DNA of 64,000 nt from Schlegelella_A sp963778525 (GTDB lineage Bacteria; Pseudomonadota; Gammaproteobacteria; Burkholderiales; Burkholderiaceae_C): the NCBI GenBank assembly GCA_963778525.1, contig CAVZUJ010000004.1, positions 62,001 to 126,000 of the forward strand, in the 5' to 3' direction. The translations under genes and the position numbers were made by a program. A model generated the notes under the pieces. The model ran no database searches. It saw only the letters and a list, made by a program, of their open reading frames with translations, and was not told where the DNA came from. Below are positions 20,155 through 28,471 of this stretch, piece by piece (position 1 is the stretch's first letter; each line of letters begins with the position of its first letter).

Positions 20155-20642
20155 AGCACATCATCGCCGTCCTCCTCGAGAACGAGCCGGGCGCCTTGTC
20201 GCGCGTCGTCGCCCTGTTCTCGGCACGTGGCTACAACATCGAGACGCTGACCGTGGCGCCGACCGAAGATCCGTCGCTGTCGCGCATGACCATCGTCACC
20301 ACCGGCTCGGATGAAGTGATCGAGCAGATCACCAAGCATCTGAATCGGCTGATCGAGGTCGTCAAGGTGGTCGACCTCACCGAAGGCGCCTACACCGAGC
20401 GCGAGCTGATGCTCATCAAGGTGCGTGCCGTCGGCAAGGAGCGCGACGAGATGAAGCGCATGGCCGAGATCTTTCGCGGCCGCATCATCGATGTCACCGA
20501 GAAGAGCTACACCGTCGAGCTGACGGGCGCCGCCGGCAAGCTCGACGCCTTCCTGGAGGCGATCGACAAGAGCGTCATCCTCGAGACGGTGCGCACCGGC
20601 TCGAGCGGCATCGGCCGCGGCGAGCGCATCCTCCGTCTTTAG
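20151..20642 (+). CDS. ilvH: Acetolactate synthase small (regulatory) subunit
   Basis: The 163-residue protein has the N-terminal ACT domain (MKHIIAVLLENEPGALSRVV; ARGYNIETLTVAPTEDPSLS) and the C-terminal regulatory domain (GRIIDVTEKSYTVELTGAA). It activates IlvB and confers valine feedback inhibition. Its start overlaps the ilvB stop by 4 bp, implying translational coupling. A GC-rich repeat begins 7 bp after its stop, before ilvC. The symbol ilvN is used for the same subunit in some genomes. Confidence 0.95.
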   Translation: MKHIIAVLLENEPGALSRVVALFSARGYNIETLTVAPTEDPSLSRMTIVTTGSDEVIEQITKHLNRLIEVVKVVDLTEGAYTERELMLIKVRAVGKERDEMKRMAEIFRGRIIDVTEKSYTVELTGAAGKLDAFLEAIDKSVILETVRTGSSGIGRGERILRL

Positions 20643-20649
20643 ATGTCTG

Positions 20650-20720
20650 CCCCCACGCTCGCTCCGCTCGCTGCCCCCGAGGGGGCGCGGCCGGCCTTGG
20701 GAGCGGCCCGGCGGCCGGCC
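20650..20720 (+). repeat. GC-rich intergenic repeat, copy 1 (ilvH-ilvC)
   Basis: It begins CCCCCACGCTCGCTCCGCTC, has a central GCCCCCGAGGGGGC hairpin, and ends near CGGCCCGGCGG. It lies 7 bp after the ilvH stop and 41 bp before ilvC, in gene direction. It shares start, central hairpin and end with the copies at 44094, 46975 and 61070. Confidence 0.85.
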
Positions 20721-20761
20721 GAACCACTTCCACTTCCACCTAGAGTTCATTGGAGCAAAGA

Positions 20762-21778
20762 ATGAAGGTCTACTACGACAAGGACGCCGATCTCAGCCTC
20801 ATCAAGGGCAAGAACGTCACCATCATCGGCTACGGCTCGCAAGGCCACGCGCACGCGCAGAACCTCTCGGACAGCGGCGTTCGCGTCACCGTCGGGCTGC
20901 GCAAGGGCGGGGCTTCCTGGGCCAAGGCGGAGGCGGCCAAGCTGAAGGTCGCCGAGGTGTCGGAGGCCGTGAAGGCGGCCGACATCGTCATGATGCTGCT
21001 GCCCGACGAGCAGATCGCCGCCGTCTACAAGACGGAAGTCGAGTCGAACATCAAGCAGGGCGCTTCGCTGGCGTTCGCGCACGGATTCAACGTCCACTAC
21101 GGCCAGGTCGTGCCGCGTGCCGATCTCGACGTCTGGATGGTGGCACCGAAGGCGCCGGGCCACACCGTGCGCTCGACCTATACCCAAGGCGGCGGCGTGC
21201 CGCATCTCATCGCCGTGCATGCCGACAGGTCGGGCAAGGCGCGCGACCTGGCTCTCAGCTATGCCGCGGCCAACGGCGGCGGCAAGGCCGGTGTGATCGA
21301 GACCAATTTCCGCGAGGAGACCGAGACCGATCTGTTCGGCGAGCAGGCCGTGCTCTGCGGCGGTGCCGTCGAGCTGATCAAGGCCGGCTTCGAGACGTTG
21401 ACCGAGGCCGGCTACGCACCGGAGATGGCGTACTTCGAGTGCCTGCACGAGCTCAAGCTGATCGTCGACCTCATCTACGAGGGCGGCATCGCCAACATGA
21501 ACTATTCAATCTCGAACAACGCCGAGTACGGCGAATACGTGTCGGGGCCGAAGGTCATCACCGATGAGACCCGGGCGGCAATGAAGAAGATGCTGACGGA
21601 CATCCAGACCGGCGAGTACGCGAAGAGCTTCATCATCGAGAACCGCGCCGGCGCGCCGACTCTGCTGTCGCGCCGCCGCCTGATGGCCGAGCACCCGATC
21701 GAGGTCGTCGGCGAGCAGTTGCGGGCGATGATGCCGTGGATCAAGAAGAACCGGCTGGTCGACCAGTCGCGCAATTGA
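20762..21778 (+). CDS. ilvC: Ketol-acid reductoisomerase (class I)
   Basis: 338 residues. It isomerises and reduces acetolactate or acetohydroxybutyrate with NADPH and Mg2+, second step of valine/isoleucine synthesis. The nucleotide site is IIGYGSQGHAHAQNL, the substrate end has APKAPGHTVRSTY, ETNFREETETDLFGEQAVLC with the metal-binding Asp/Glu pair, and ECLHELKLIVDLIYEGG. The length fits the short class I form. ATG 20762 has GGAG 6 bp upstream; an in-frame TTG at 20750 is the alternative. It follows ilvBH in the same direction with only repeat copy 1 between. Confidence 0.96.
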   Translation: MKVYYDKDADLSLIKGKNVTIIGYGSQGHAHAQNLSDSGVRVTVGLRKGGASWAKAEAAKLKVAEVSEAVKAADIVMMLLPDEQIAAVYKTEVESNIKQGASLAFAHGFNVHYGQVVPRADLDVWMVAPKAPGHTVRSTYTQGGGVPHLIAVHADRSGKARDLALSYAAANGGGKAGVIETNFREETETDLFGEQAVLCGGAVELIKAGFETLTEAGYAPEMAYFECLHELKLIVDLIYEGGIANMNYSISNNAEYGEYVSGPKVITDETRAAMKKMLTDIQTGEYAKSFIIENRAGAPTLLSRRRLMAEHPIEVVGEQLRAMMPWIKKNRLVDQSRN

Positions 21779-21830
21779 GCGACGCAGGCACGGGCGGGGT
21801 CGACACGCAATGACCGAGGAGGGCGAAGGC

Positions 21831-22634
21831 ATGGCAGCGGCGCCGACGGCGCCGCCGCGGCTGCGTCGCAAGGGCCTCTACATCCTGCCGAACGTGTTCA
21901 CGCTCGGCGCGCTCTTCGGCGGCTTCTATGCCGTCGTGATGTCGATGAACGGGCGCTTCGAGCAAGCCGCGTACGGCGTTCTTGGCGCCATGGTGCTCGA
22001 CAGTCTCGACGGCCGCGTCGCGCGGATGACCAAGACGCAGAGCGTCTTCGGCGAGCACATGGATTCGCTCTCCGACATGGTCTCGTTCGGTGCGGCACCG
22101 GCGCTCATCGCCTACGAATGGGCGCTGCGCGGCCTGGGCCGTTGGGGTTGGTTCGCGGCCTTCGTCTACTGCTCCTGCACGGCGTTGCGACTGGCCCGCT
22201 TCAACACCAACGTCGGCATCGTCGACAAGCGATTCTTCCAGGGCCTGCCGAGTCCGGCGGCAGCGGCGCTGGTGATGGGCTTCATCTGGCTGATGGACAA
22301 CCAGGGGTTCACCGGCGTCGAAGAGGGCCGCTGGCTCGGCTGGACGACATTCACCGTCGTCATGTACGCCGGCCTGACGATGGTGACGAACGTGCCGTTC
22401 TACAGCTTCAAGGACCTTGGGCCGAAGCGGTCGGTGCCCTTCATCTTCATCGTCCTGATCGCTCTTGCCATCGCCCTCATCGCCATCCATCCGCCTTTCG
22501 TCCTGGTCGGCCTCTTCATCGTCTACGGCGTCTCCGGCTACGGCGTCTACATCTGGAAGCGCCTCAAGGGCAAACCCGTCAGCGTGATTGCAACATCGAC
22601 GGACGAACCCGACGAACAAGGCTTGCACCACTGA
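21831..22634 (+). CDS. pssA: CDP-diacylglycerol-serine O-phosphatidyltransferase
   Basis: The 267-residue membrane enzyme joins CDP-diacylglycerol and serine to phosphatidylserine, the precursor of phosphatidylethanolamine. It has the CDP-alcohol phosphotransferase motif DGRVAR...G...MDSLSD (within DSLDGRVARMTKTQ and FGEHMDSLSDMVSFG) and about eight hydrophobic segments. I chose ATG 21831 because AGGAGGG lies 8-12 bp upstream; an in-frame ATG at 21810 would add seven residues. It is 52 bp after ilvC. The promoter of the leu leader overlaps its last codons. Confidence 0.9.
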   Translation: MAAAPTAPPRLRRKGLYILPNVFTLGALFGGFYAVVMSMNGRFEQAAYGVLGAMVLDSLDGRVARMTKTQSVFGEHMDSLSDMVSFGAAPALIAYEWALRGLGRWGWFAAFVYCSCTALRLARFNTNVGIVDKRFFQGLPSPAAAALVMGFIWLMDNQGFTGVEEGRWLGWTTFTVVMYAGLTMVTNVPFYSFKDLGPKRSVPFIFIVLIALAIALIAIHPPFVLVGLFIVYGVSGYGVYIWKRLKGKPVSVIATSTDEPDEQGLHH

Positions 22635-22650
22635 GGCCTCGTGCTATATT
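22623..22650 (+). promoter_or_regulatory. leu operon promoter
   Basis: TTGCAC (22623-22628) and TATATT (22645-22650) are separated by 16 bp, a good sigma70 promoter inside the end of pssA. The predicted start is about 22656-22658, at the ATG of the leader peptide itself. Confidence 0.7.
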
Positions 22651-22656
22651 GATTCG

Positions 22657-22716
22657 ATGACGTTGCGAATTTCCTCGGCGCTGCTGCTTCTGCTTCGACC
22701 ACCCAGGGCTCGCTGA
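22657..22716 (+). CDS. leuL: leu operon leader peptide
   Basis: ATG at 22657 opens a 19-residue frame ending TGA at 22714. Its centre is five leucine codons in a row (CTG CTG CTT CTG CTT, 22681-22695). It ends 30 bp before an intrinsic terminator and 76 bp before leuA, the standard layout of leucine attenuation: a ribosome stalling at the Leu codons when charged tRNA-Leu is scarce prevents the terminator. There is no room for a ribosome-binding site if the promoter at 22623-22650 is right, so the peptide would be translated from a leaderless transcript. Confidence 0.85.
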   Translation: MTLRISSALLLLLRPPRAR

Positions 22717-22745
22717 ACGATCTCGTCCCCACGTTTCGTCAAACC

Positions 22746-22780
22746 GGCCCGCTAGCAAACGCAGCGGGCCTTTTGCTTTT
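22746..22780 (+). terminator. leu attenuator terminator
   Basis: GGCCCGCT (22746-22753) pairs with AGCGGGCC (22763-22770), followed by TTTTGCTTTT. It sits between the leucine leader peptide and leuA, 13 bp before the leuA ATG. Confidence 0.88.
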
Positions 22781-22792
22781 CTGGAGCCTGAA

Positions 22793-24336
22793 ATGACCGA
22801 CCGCCTGTTCATCTTCGACACCACCTTGCGCGATGGCGAGCAGTCGCCAGGCGCGTCGATGACCAAGGACGAGAAGCTTCGCATCGCGCGCCAGCTCGAG
22901 CGGCTGAAGGTCGACGTGATCGAGGCCGGTTTTCCGGCTTCGTCCAATGGCGACTTCGAGGCCGTACGCGCAATCGCGAAGGCGATCAAGGGTTCGACCA
23001 TCTGTGCCCTGGCGCGTGCCAACGACCGCGACATCTCGCGCGCCGCCGATGCGCTTGCCGGCGGCGAGTCGACGCGCATCCACATCTTCCTGGCGACGAG
23101 CGACCTGCACATGGAGAAAAAGCTGCGCATGACGCGCGAGCAGGTCTTCGAGCAGGCCAAGCTGTCGGTGCGCTTCGCGCGCACGCTGAGCGGCGACGTC
23201 GAGTTCTCGCCCGAGGACGGCTATCGCTCGGATCCGGAATTCCTCTATCGCGTTCTCGAGGCCGTGATTGCCGAGGGCGCGACAACGATCAATATCCCGG
23301 ACACCGTCGGCTATGCGATCCCGGAGCTCTACGGCGAGTTCCTGCTCGACCTGCGCCAGCGCATTCCCAACTCCGACAAGGCAGTCTGGTCGGTGCATTG
23401 CCACAACGATCTGGGCATGGCCGTGGCCAATTCGCTGGCCGGCGTGAAGATCGGGGGCGCCCGGCAGATCGAGTGCACGATCAACGGCCTGGGCGAGCGC
23501 GCCGGCAACTGTTCGCTCGAAGAAGTCGTGATGGCGGTGAAGACGCGCAAGGACTACTTCGGCCTCGAGCTCGGCGTCGATGCGACCCAGATCGTTCCGG
23601 CCTCGCGCCTGGTGTCGCAGACGACCGGCTTCGTGGTCCAGCCGAACAAGGCCGTGGTCGGCGCCAACGCCTTCGCGCATGCATCCGGGCATTCACCAGG
23701 ACGGCGTGCTGAAGGCGCGCGACACCTACGAGATCATGCGCGCCGAAGACGTCGGCTGGGCCACCAACAAGATCGTGCTCGGCAAGCTGTCGGGCCGCAA
23801 TGCCTTCAAGCAGCGCCTGAAGGAGCTCGGCATCGAGATGGAGGCAGAGGCCGACATCAATGCCGCATTCGCGCGATTCAAGGAGCTTGCCGACCGCAAG
23901 AGCGACATCTTCGACGAGGACATCCTCGCCCTGGTGATGAACGAGGCGGTGCTCGCCGAGCACGAGCACTACCGGTTCATCGCCCTGGCCCAGCACTCGG
24001 AAACCGGGAGCTCGCCCGCAGGCAAGCGTCGCGTTCGCCGCCGGCACCGTCGAGCATCGAGCGACCAGCGAAGGCAACGGGCCGGTCGACGCCAGCCTCA
24101 AGGCGATCGAGTCGAAGGTGGGGAGTGGCGCCGAAATGCTGCTCTATTCGGTCAATGCCATCACCAGCGGCAGCACAGAATCGCAAGGAGAAGTGACAGT
24201 GCGCCTCCAGCACGGCGGCCGGGTGGTCAACGGCGTCGGAGCCGATCCCGACATCGTGGTTGCGTCAGCGAAAGCCTACCTTGCCGCGTTGAACAAGCTC
24301 CATAGCAAGACCGAGCGGGTCGCGGCCCAGGGGTGA
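22793..24336 (+). CDS. leuA: 2-Isopropylmalate synthase, two frameshifts
   Basis: About 513 residues after removing one extra G in the run 23687-23689 and one extra base near 24015-24017 (a CCC run). It condenses acetyl-CoA and 2-ketoisovalerate, the first committed step to leucine. The TIM barrel shows TTLRDGEQSPGASM, FPASSNGDFEAV, NIPDTVGYAIPE and the metal site VHCHNDLGMAVANS; GLGERAGNCSLEEVVMA completes the signature. The C-terminal part has the LeuA allosteric domain (MLLYSVNAITSG; VRLQHGGRVVNGVGADPDI) for leucine feedback. Expression is under the upstream attenuator. Both breaks leave conserved sequence on either side, so the gene is probably intact in the organism. Confidence 0.93.
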
Positions 24337-24383
24337 TGCGGGAAAAACCTGAGGAACCGTGTCTGTAGTCTCACTTTAGAAAC

Positions 24384-24415
24384 AACGCGCAAGTTTTTGA
24401 TCTTGCGCGTTTTTA
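24384..24415 (+). terminator. Intrinsic terminator after leuA
   Basis: AACGCGCAAG (24384-24393) and CTTGCGCGTT (24402-24411) form a perfect 10-bp stem followed by TTTAT. The element ends leuA transcription 48 bp past the stop. A -35-like TTGCGC inside its right arm and TAGACT at 24425-24430 could serve pbpG. Confidence 0.88.
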
Positions 24416-24468
24416 TCGCCTCCACTAGACTCGCGCCCGCTGTGGGCTTCCCTGGAACGAATGTGTCG

Positions 24469-25518
24469 ATGATCCGCAAGCTGCTTGGTACGGCCTTCTT
24501 GTTTTCGTTTGCTGCCGCCGCTGCTGCGACCGCTCCCGCTTCTTCCCCTGCGACCGGCGACACGACCCCGTCGAAGCACGGCGCCACCAAGGCCTCGACC
24601 GCGGCCAAAGTCGCTGCCAAGCCGCATGGCCGCTCGGTCATGGTGGTCCGCAGCAGCGCTCATGGCAGCGTGCGCCGCGTCAACGTCGCGCCCGACAGGC
24701 CGTCGTTCGGCCAGGTCTACGGCCTGCACAACGTCTCCGATTCGCTCGAGCTGAAGTCGAGCGTCGCCCTGGTCCTCGATCAGGACACCGACGAGGTGCT
24801 TTTCAGCAAGAACTCGCAAGCCGTCCTGCCGATCGCGTCCTTGACCAAGCTGATGACGGCCGTCGTCATCACCGAAGCGAATCTGCCGGCCGAAGAGCCG
24901 ATCACGATCACCGATGACGACATCGACACCGAGAAGTTCAGTCGCTCCCGGCTCAAGGTCGGCACCCAATTGCGGCGCGAAGAGATGCTCCATCTGGCCT
25001 TGATGTCTTCGGAGAATCGCGCTGCGCATGCTCTCGGGCGAACCTATCCGGGTGGCCTGGGCGTGTTCGTCGCGGCGATGAATGCCAAGGCGCGCGAGCT
25101 CGGCATGAACGATACGCACTACGTCGAGCCGACGGGGCTGTCGAGCCAGAACCAGTCGAGCGCCCACGACCTGGCGATCCTGGTCCGGGCGGCGCACGAG
25201 TTTCCGATCATTCGCGAGCTGTCGACGTCGCAGGCCTACCAGGTCGAGGTCGGCAATCGTCAGGTCGAGTTCCACAACACGAACGGACTCGTCAAGAACC
25301 CGTCGTGGGACATCAGCCTGCAGAAAACCGGCTACATCACCGAAGCCGGTCGCTGCCTGGTGATGCAGGCCAAGCTCGCCGGCCGCCAGTTCATCATGGT
25401 GTTTCTCGACTCCGCCGGCAAATACTCCCGCATCGGCGACGCCGAGCGCGTTCGACGCTGGCTCACCGAGTCGGCAGCGAGCCTGCCGGCGATCGGCGCT
25501 CCCAAGCCCAAAGTCTGA
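24469..25518 (+). CDS. pbpG: D-alanyl-D-alanine endopeptidase (PBP7 family)
   Basis: 349 residues with a signal peptide (1-22) and an Ala/Lys-rich linker to about residue 75. The serine peptidase S11 motifs are all present: S124-L-T-K127 (IASLTKLMT), S181-E-N183 (MSSENRAAH) and K286-T-G288 (SLQKTGYI). It cuts D-Ala-mDAP crosslinks of peptidoglycan in the periplasm. The length and the SEN motif fit PBP7/PbpG rather than the larger carboxypeptidases DacA/DacC. It follows the leuA terminator, so it is probably a separate transcript. Confidence 0.88.
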   Translation: MIRKLLGTAFLFSFAAAAAATAPASSPATGDTTPSKHGATKASTAAKVAAKPHGRSVMVVRSSAHGSVRRVNVAPDRPSFGQVYGLHNVSDSLELKSSVALVLDQDTDEVLFSKNSQAVLPIASLTKLMTAVVITEANLPAEEPITITDDDIDTEKFSRSRLKVGTQLRREEMLHLALMSSENRAAHALGRTYPGGLGVFVAAMNAKARELGMNDTHYVEPTGLSSQNQSSAHDLAILVRAAHEFPIIRELSTSQAYQVEVGNRQVEFHNTNGLVKNPSWDISLQKTGYITEAGRCLVMQAKLAGRQFIMVFLDSAGKYSRIGDAERVRRWLTESAASLPAIGAPKPKV

Positions 25519-25556
25519 AATCACGCCGCAGCATCGACGCTGCGTTGGACCAGGCT

Positions 25557-26324
25557 CTAGCGGTGATGCCCGAGCGAAGCTGAAATCTGCGCCGCCGTGG
25601 CGCGCAGGCGCTCCAGCCAGATCTCCTCGAGACGGTCGGCGGGCGCCGAAATCGAAAGACCCGCCACCAGCTTGCCCTGGTCGTCGAGGATGCCGGCAGC
25701 CATGCAGCGCACGCCGAGCTCCAGCTCCTCATCGTCCCGCGCTGTCCCGTACTGGCCCACCTTCGACAGCTCGCGCTCCAGCGTCGGCAGGTCGGTGATG
25801 CTGTTGCGCGTGTGGCCGGCGAGCCCGGTTCTCGCTGCATAGGCGCGCACCCGCTGGGCATCGTCCTGCGCCAGGAAGAGCTTGCCGACGGAGGTGAGAT
25901 GCAAGGGCGCCCGGCCGCCGACGGCGCGCACCACCTGCATCCCCGATCGCTCGCTGTAGGTTCGCTCGACGTAGACGATCTCGTCGCCCTGGCGCATCGA
26001 GAGGTTCACCGGCTGGTGCGTCAGCTTGTGCAGCTCGCGCATCGGCGCCAGCGCCGCATCGCGCACGTCGAGCCGCGTCTTCACCAGGTTGCCGAGCTCC
26101 AGCAGGCGCATCCCCAGCCGGTAGCTGCCCGGCTCCGGGCGGTCGACGAAGCGGCCGATCGTCAGGTCGTTGAGGATGCGATGCGCGGTCGACGGGTGCA
26201 AGCCGCTCTGCTCGCTGATCACCTTCAACGACACCGGCTCCTGATGCGACGCCAGCAGGTCGAGCAAGGAAAAGGCGCGCTCGAGAACCTGGATCGTGAT
26301 GGCCCGGTCTTCGGTCTTGCGCAT
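25557..26324 (-). CDS. IclR-family transcriptional regulator
   Basis: 255 residues. The N-terminal winged helix-turn-helix (VLERAFSLLDLLASHQEPVS; EQSGLHPSTAHRILNDL) is followed by the IclR effector domain (residues 85-250; LHLTSVGKLFLAQ and LERELSKVGQYGTARDDEE, then VRCMAAGILDDQGKLVAGLS). IclR proteins control catabolic operons in response to small acids or aromatics. The target is not evident: it lies 21 bp downstream of hpnE on the same strand and converges on pbpG, and no catabolic operon is beside it. Confidence 0.88.
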   Translation of the reverse strand: MRKTEDRAITIQVLERAFSLLDLLASHQEPVSLKVISEQSGLHPSTAHRILNDLTIGRFVDRPEPGSYRLGMRLLELGNLVKTRLDVRDAALAPMRELHKLTHQPVNLSMRQGDEIVYVERTYSERSGMQVVRAVGGRAPLHLTSVGKLFLAQDDAQRVRAYAARTGLAGHTRNSITDLPTLERELSKVGQYGTARDDEELELGVRCMAAGILDDQGKLVAGLSISAPADRLEEIWLERLRATAAQISASLGHHR

Positions 26325-26345
26325 GGTGCGATTCTCGCCGAGGCC

Positions 26346-27623
26346 TCAAGCCAATGCGGCGCGGGCTGCGGCGACACCGCTGCGCACTGCCCCTTCGAGC
26401 GTTGCGGGATAGGGCCCGTCGACATGGTCACCGGCGGCAAAGAGGCCGCCGGCGATCCTCATCGCCGGTCGATCGAGACGCGGCGTGCAGCGAAAGGTCG
26501 CGCGCTTTTCGACGATCGTGCGCAGCGGCCACAAGGGCGCGCGCAGGAGCGTGCCGAGGGCCGCCTGCGCCTGCGCCAGAACCGCCTGTTCGGCCGCGGC
26601 CGCGCCGCGCTCGAGCCAACTGCCCGCGCCACTGACGACGAAGGCGAGCAGGCCGACCGGACCTCCGAGCTGGCCGCGGTCGAAGACGAACTGGGCCGGC
26701 CGTTCGGCATCGGCATGCAGCATCAGCATCGGTTCGGGCAGCCGTGAGCCGAGGCTGGTTGCATAGACGGTGATGACGGGCTCGTAGGCGAGGGCGGCAG
26801 CCCGTCTGCTCCAGGCGGCATCGTGCGGCGCCGCCAGGCGCGCGGCCTCGACCGCGCTGGCGGCGATGACGACGGCATCGAACGCCTCGCCGTCCACACG
26901 CCAGCTGCCAGCGAAGGCTTCGACGCGTTCGACGCGATGCGCGAGGCGAACCGTCGTCTGCGTCCTGGCGAGCCACATCAATGCAGGTGCCGGAAAGAGC
27001 TCGGTCAAGCCTCGCCGCGGCAAGAGCAGGTCCGACGTGCCGCGGCCGGTGGCGAGGGCGTCGTGCAGAACGCGCAGGAAGACGGCGCCGCTTGCCGACG
27101 CGGCCGGCGTGTTGAGTGCGGCGACGCACAAGGGCTCGACCAGATCGCGGCGGATCGACTCCGGCAAGGCAGCGCAGAGCTCGGCGACCGTGGCTTCGGC
27201 AGCGCAGCGGAAGCCGGCGCGTTGCCATGCTCCGGCCGTGCGCAGCAACGAGAGCCGAGCGTGCCAGGACCATCGACGCTGGCCGAGCACGCCGAGCGCG
27301 AAGGCGAGCTTCGGCGGGCCGGCGGGCAGGCGCAGGCCGGCACCCGCAGGGTCGACGAGCCGAAGCGGCAGGCGTACGAACGCATCGGTCTCGGCAACGC
27401 CGACGTGGGCCATCAGGCGCAGCGTTTCGCGGTAGGCGCCGATGCAGATGTGCTGCCCGTTGTCGAGGCCTTCGCCGTGCACGCCGAAGTCGCGCGCGCG
27501 ACCGCCCACGATCGGGGCCATCTCGAAGAGCGTGACCGCGGCGTGTGCGGCGGCGCACTCGACGGCCGCGGCCAGCCCGGCCCAGCCGGCGCCGATCACC
27601 GCGATTCGCCGCGCCGATGGCAC
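26346..27623 (-). CDS. hpnE: Hydroxysqualene dehydroxylase
   Basis: 425 residues. The FAD-binding start IAVIGAGWAGLAAAVECAAA and the family segment VGGRARDFGVHGEGLDNGQH mark an amine-oxidase-fold flavoprotein; the end has GLFAAGDHVDGPYPATLEGA. HpnE reduces hydroxysqualene to squalene, third step of the HpnCDE route. I placed the start at GTG 27623, which overlaps the hpnD stop (TAGTG), because the frame upstream continues through hpnD without a plausible start. Third gene of hpnC-hpnD-hpnE, each overlapping the next. Confidence 0.87.
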   Translation of the reverse strand: MPSARRIAVIGAGWAGLAAAVECAAAHAAVTLFEMAPIVGGRARDFGVHGEGLDNGQHICIGAYRETLRLMAHVGVAETDAFVRLPLRLVDPAGAGLRLPAGPPKLAFALGVLGQRRWSWHARLSLLRTAGAWQRAGFRCAAEATVAELCAALPESIRRDLVEPLCVAALNTPAASASGAVFLRVLHDALATGRGTSDLLLPRRGLTELFPAPALMWLARTQTTVRLAHRVERVEAFAGSWRVDGEAFDAVVIAASAVEAARLAAPHDAAWSRRAAALAYEPVITVYATSLGSRLPEPMLMLHADAERPAQFVFDRGQLGGPVGLLAFVVSGAGSWLERGAAAAEQAVLAQAQAALGTLLRAPLWPLRTIVEKRATFRCTPRLDRPAMRIAGGLFAAGDHVDGPYPATLEGAVRSGVAAARAALA

Positions 27624-28471
27624 TAGCGGCCGCGCCAGTTCGTGCGCATCGCGATCCAGAGCTTGCGGATCGGGGTCAGGGAGATGCGCTGGTGCAGGAC
27701 GCGAAAGCCATCGGCCTCGATCTCGCGCAGCAGGCTGCGGTAGATGTTGGCCATCATCAGGCCAGGCTTTTGCGCCCGGCGGTCGGCGTCTTCGAGCTGG
27801 GCCAGCGCCTCGTCGTAGCAGCGATGCGCGCGCTCCGCCTGGAATGCCATCAGCGCGTTGAAACGCTCGCTGTACTCGCGCGCAAGCAGTTCGCCGGCCT
27901 TGACGTCGAAGCGCTTGAGCTCGTCCATGGGCAGGTAGATGCGGCCGCGCCGGGCATCGTCGCCGACGTCGCGGATGATGTTCGTCAGCTGCATTGCCAG
28001 GCCGAGCCGGTGTGCGTAGACGACTGTCGAGTCGCGGGTGCGGCCGAAGATGTTGGCTGCCACCTCTCCGACCACGCCGGCCACCAGGTCGCAGTAGCGC
28101 GCCAGGCCGGGGAAATCCAGATAGCGCGATTGATCGAGGTCCATCTGGCAGCCTTCGATCACGGCCAGGAGATGCGACGCCTCGATGCCGTAGTCGGCAG
28201 CCCGCGGCATCAGTGCGCGGGTCACCGGATGGCTGGGGTTGCCGGCGAAGCTCGCCGCGACCTCGCTGCGCCACCACGCCAGCTTGGTGGCGGCGACGCC
28301 GGGATCGGAGACTTCGTCGGCAACGTCGTCGACTTCGCGGCAGAACGCATAGAACGCGGTGATCGCCGCCCGCCTGGGCGGTGGCAGGAACAAGAAGGCG
28401 TAGTAGAAGCTCGAGCCGCTCGCGGCGGCCTTGTCCTGAACGTACTGCTCGGGCGTCATCGGGCGGCTCAC
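27623..28471 (-). CDS. hpnD: Presqualene diphosphate synthase
   Basis: 282 residues, trans-isoprenyl diphosphate synthase head-to-head fold. The two Asp-rich motifs are DDVADE (in YAFCREVDDVADEVSD) and the NIIRDVGDDARRGRIYLP segment. It condenses two farnesyl diphosphates to presqualene diphosphate. The start ATG 28471 overlaps the hpnC stop by ATGA. The protein is closest in layout to HpnD rather than phytoene synthase, which the hpnC and hpnE neighbours confirm. Confidence 0.9.
   Translation of the reverse strand: MSRPMTPEQYVQDKAAASGSSFYYAFLFLPPPRRAAITAFYAFCREVDDVADEVSDPGVAATKLAWWRSEVAASFAGNPSHPVTRALMPRAADYGIEASHLLAVIEGCQMDLDQSRYLDFPGLARYCDLVAGVVGEVAANIFGRTRDSTVVYAHRLGLAMQLTNIIRDVGDDARRGRIYLPMDELKRFDVKAGELLAREYSERFNALMAFQAERAHRCYDEALAQLEDADRRAQKPGLMMANIYRSLLREIEADGFRVLHQRISLTPIRKLWIAMRTNWRGR

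Noticed and set aside
25557..26324. IclR gene considered as a regulator of the oxalate locus
   Set aside because: It is 15 kb away among hpn genes and the oxalate locus has two regulators of its own.
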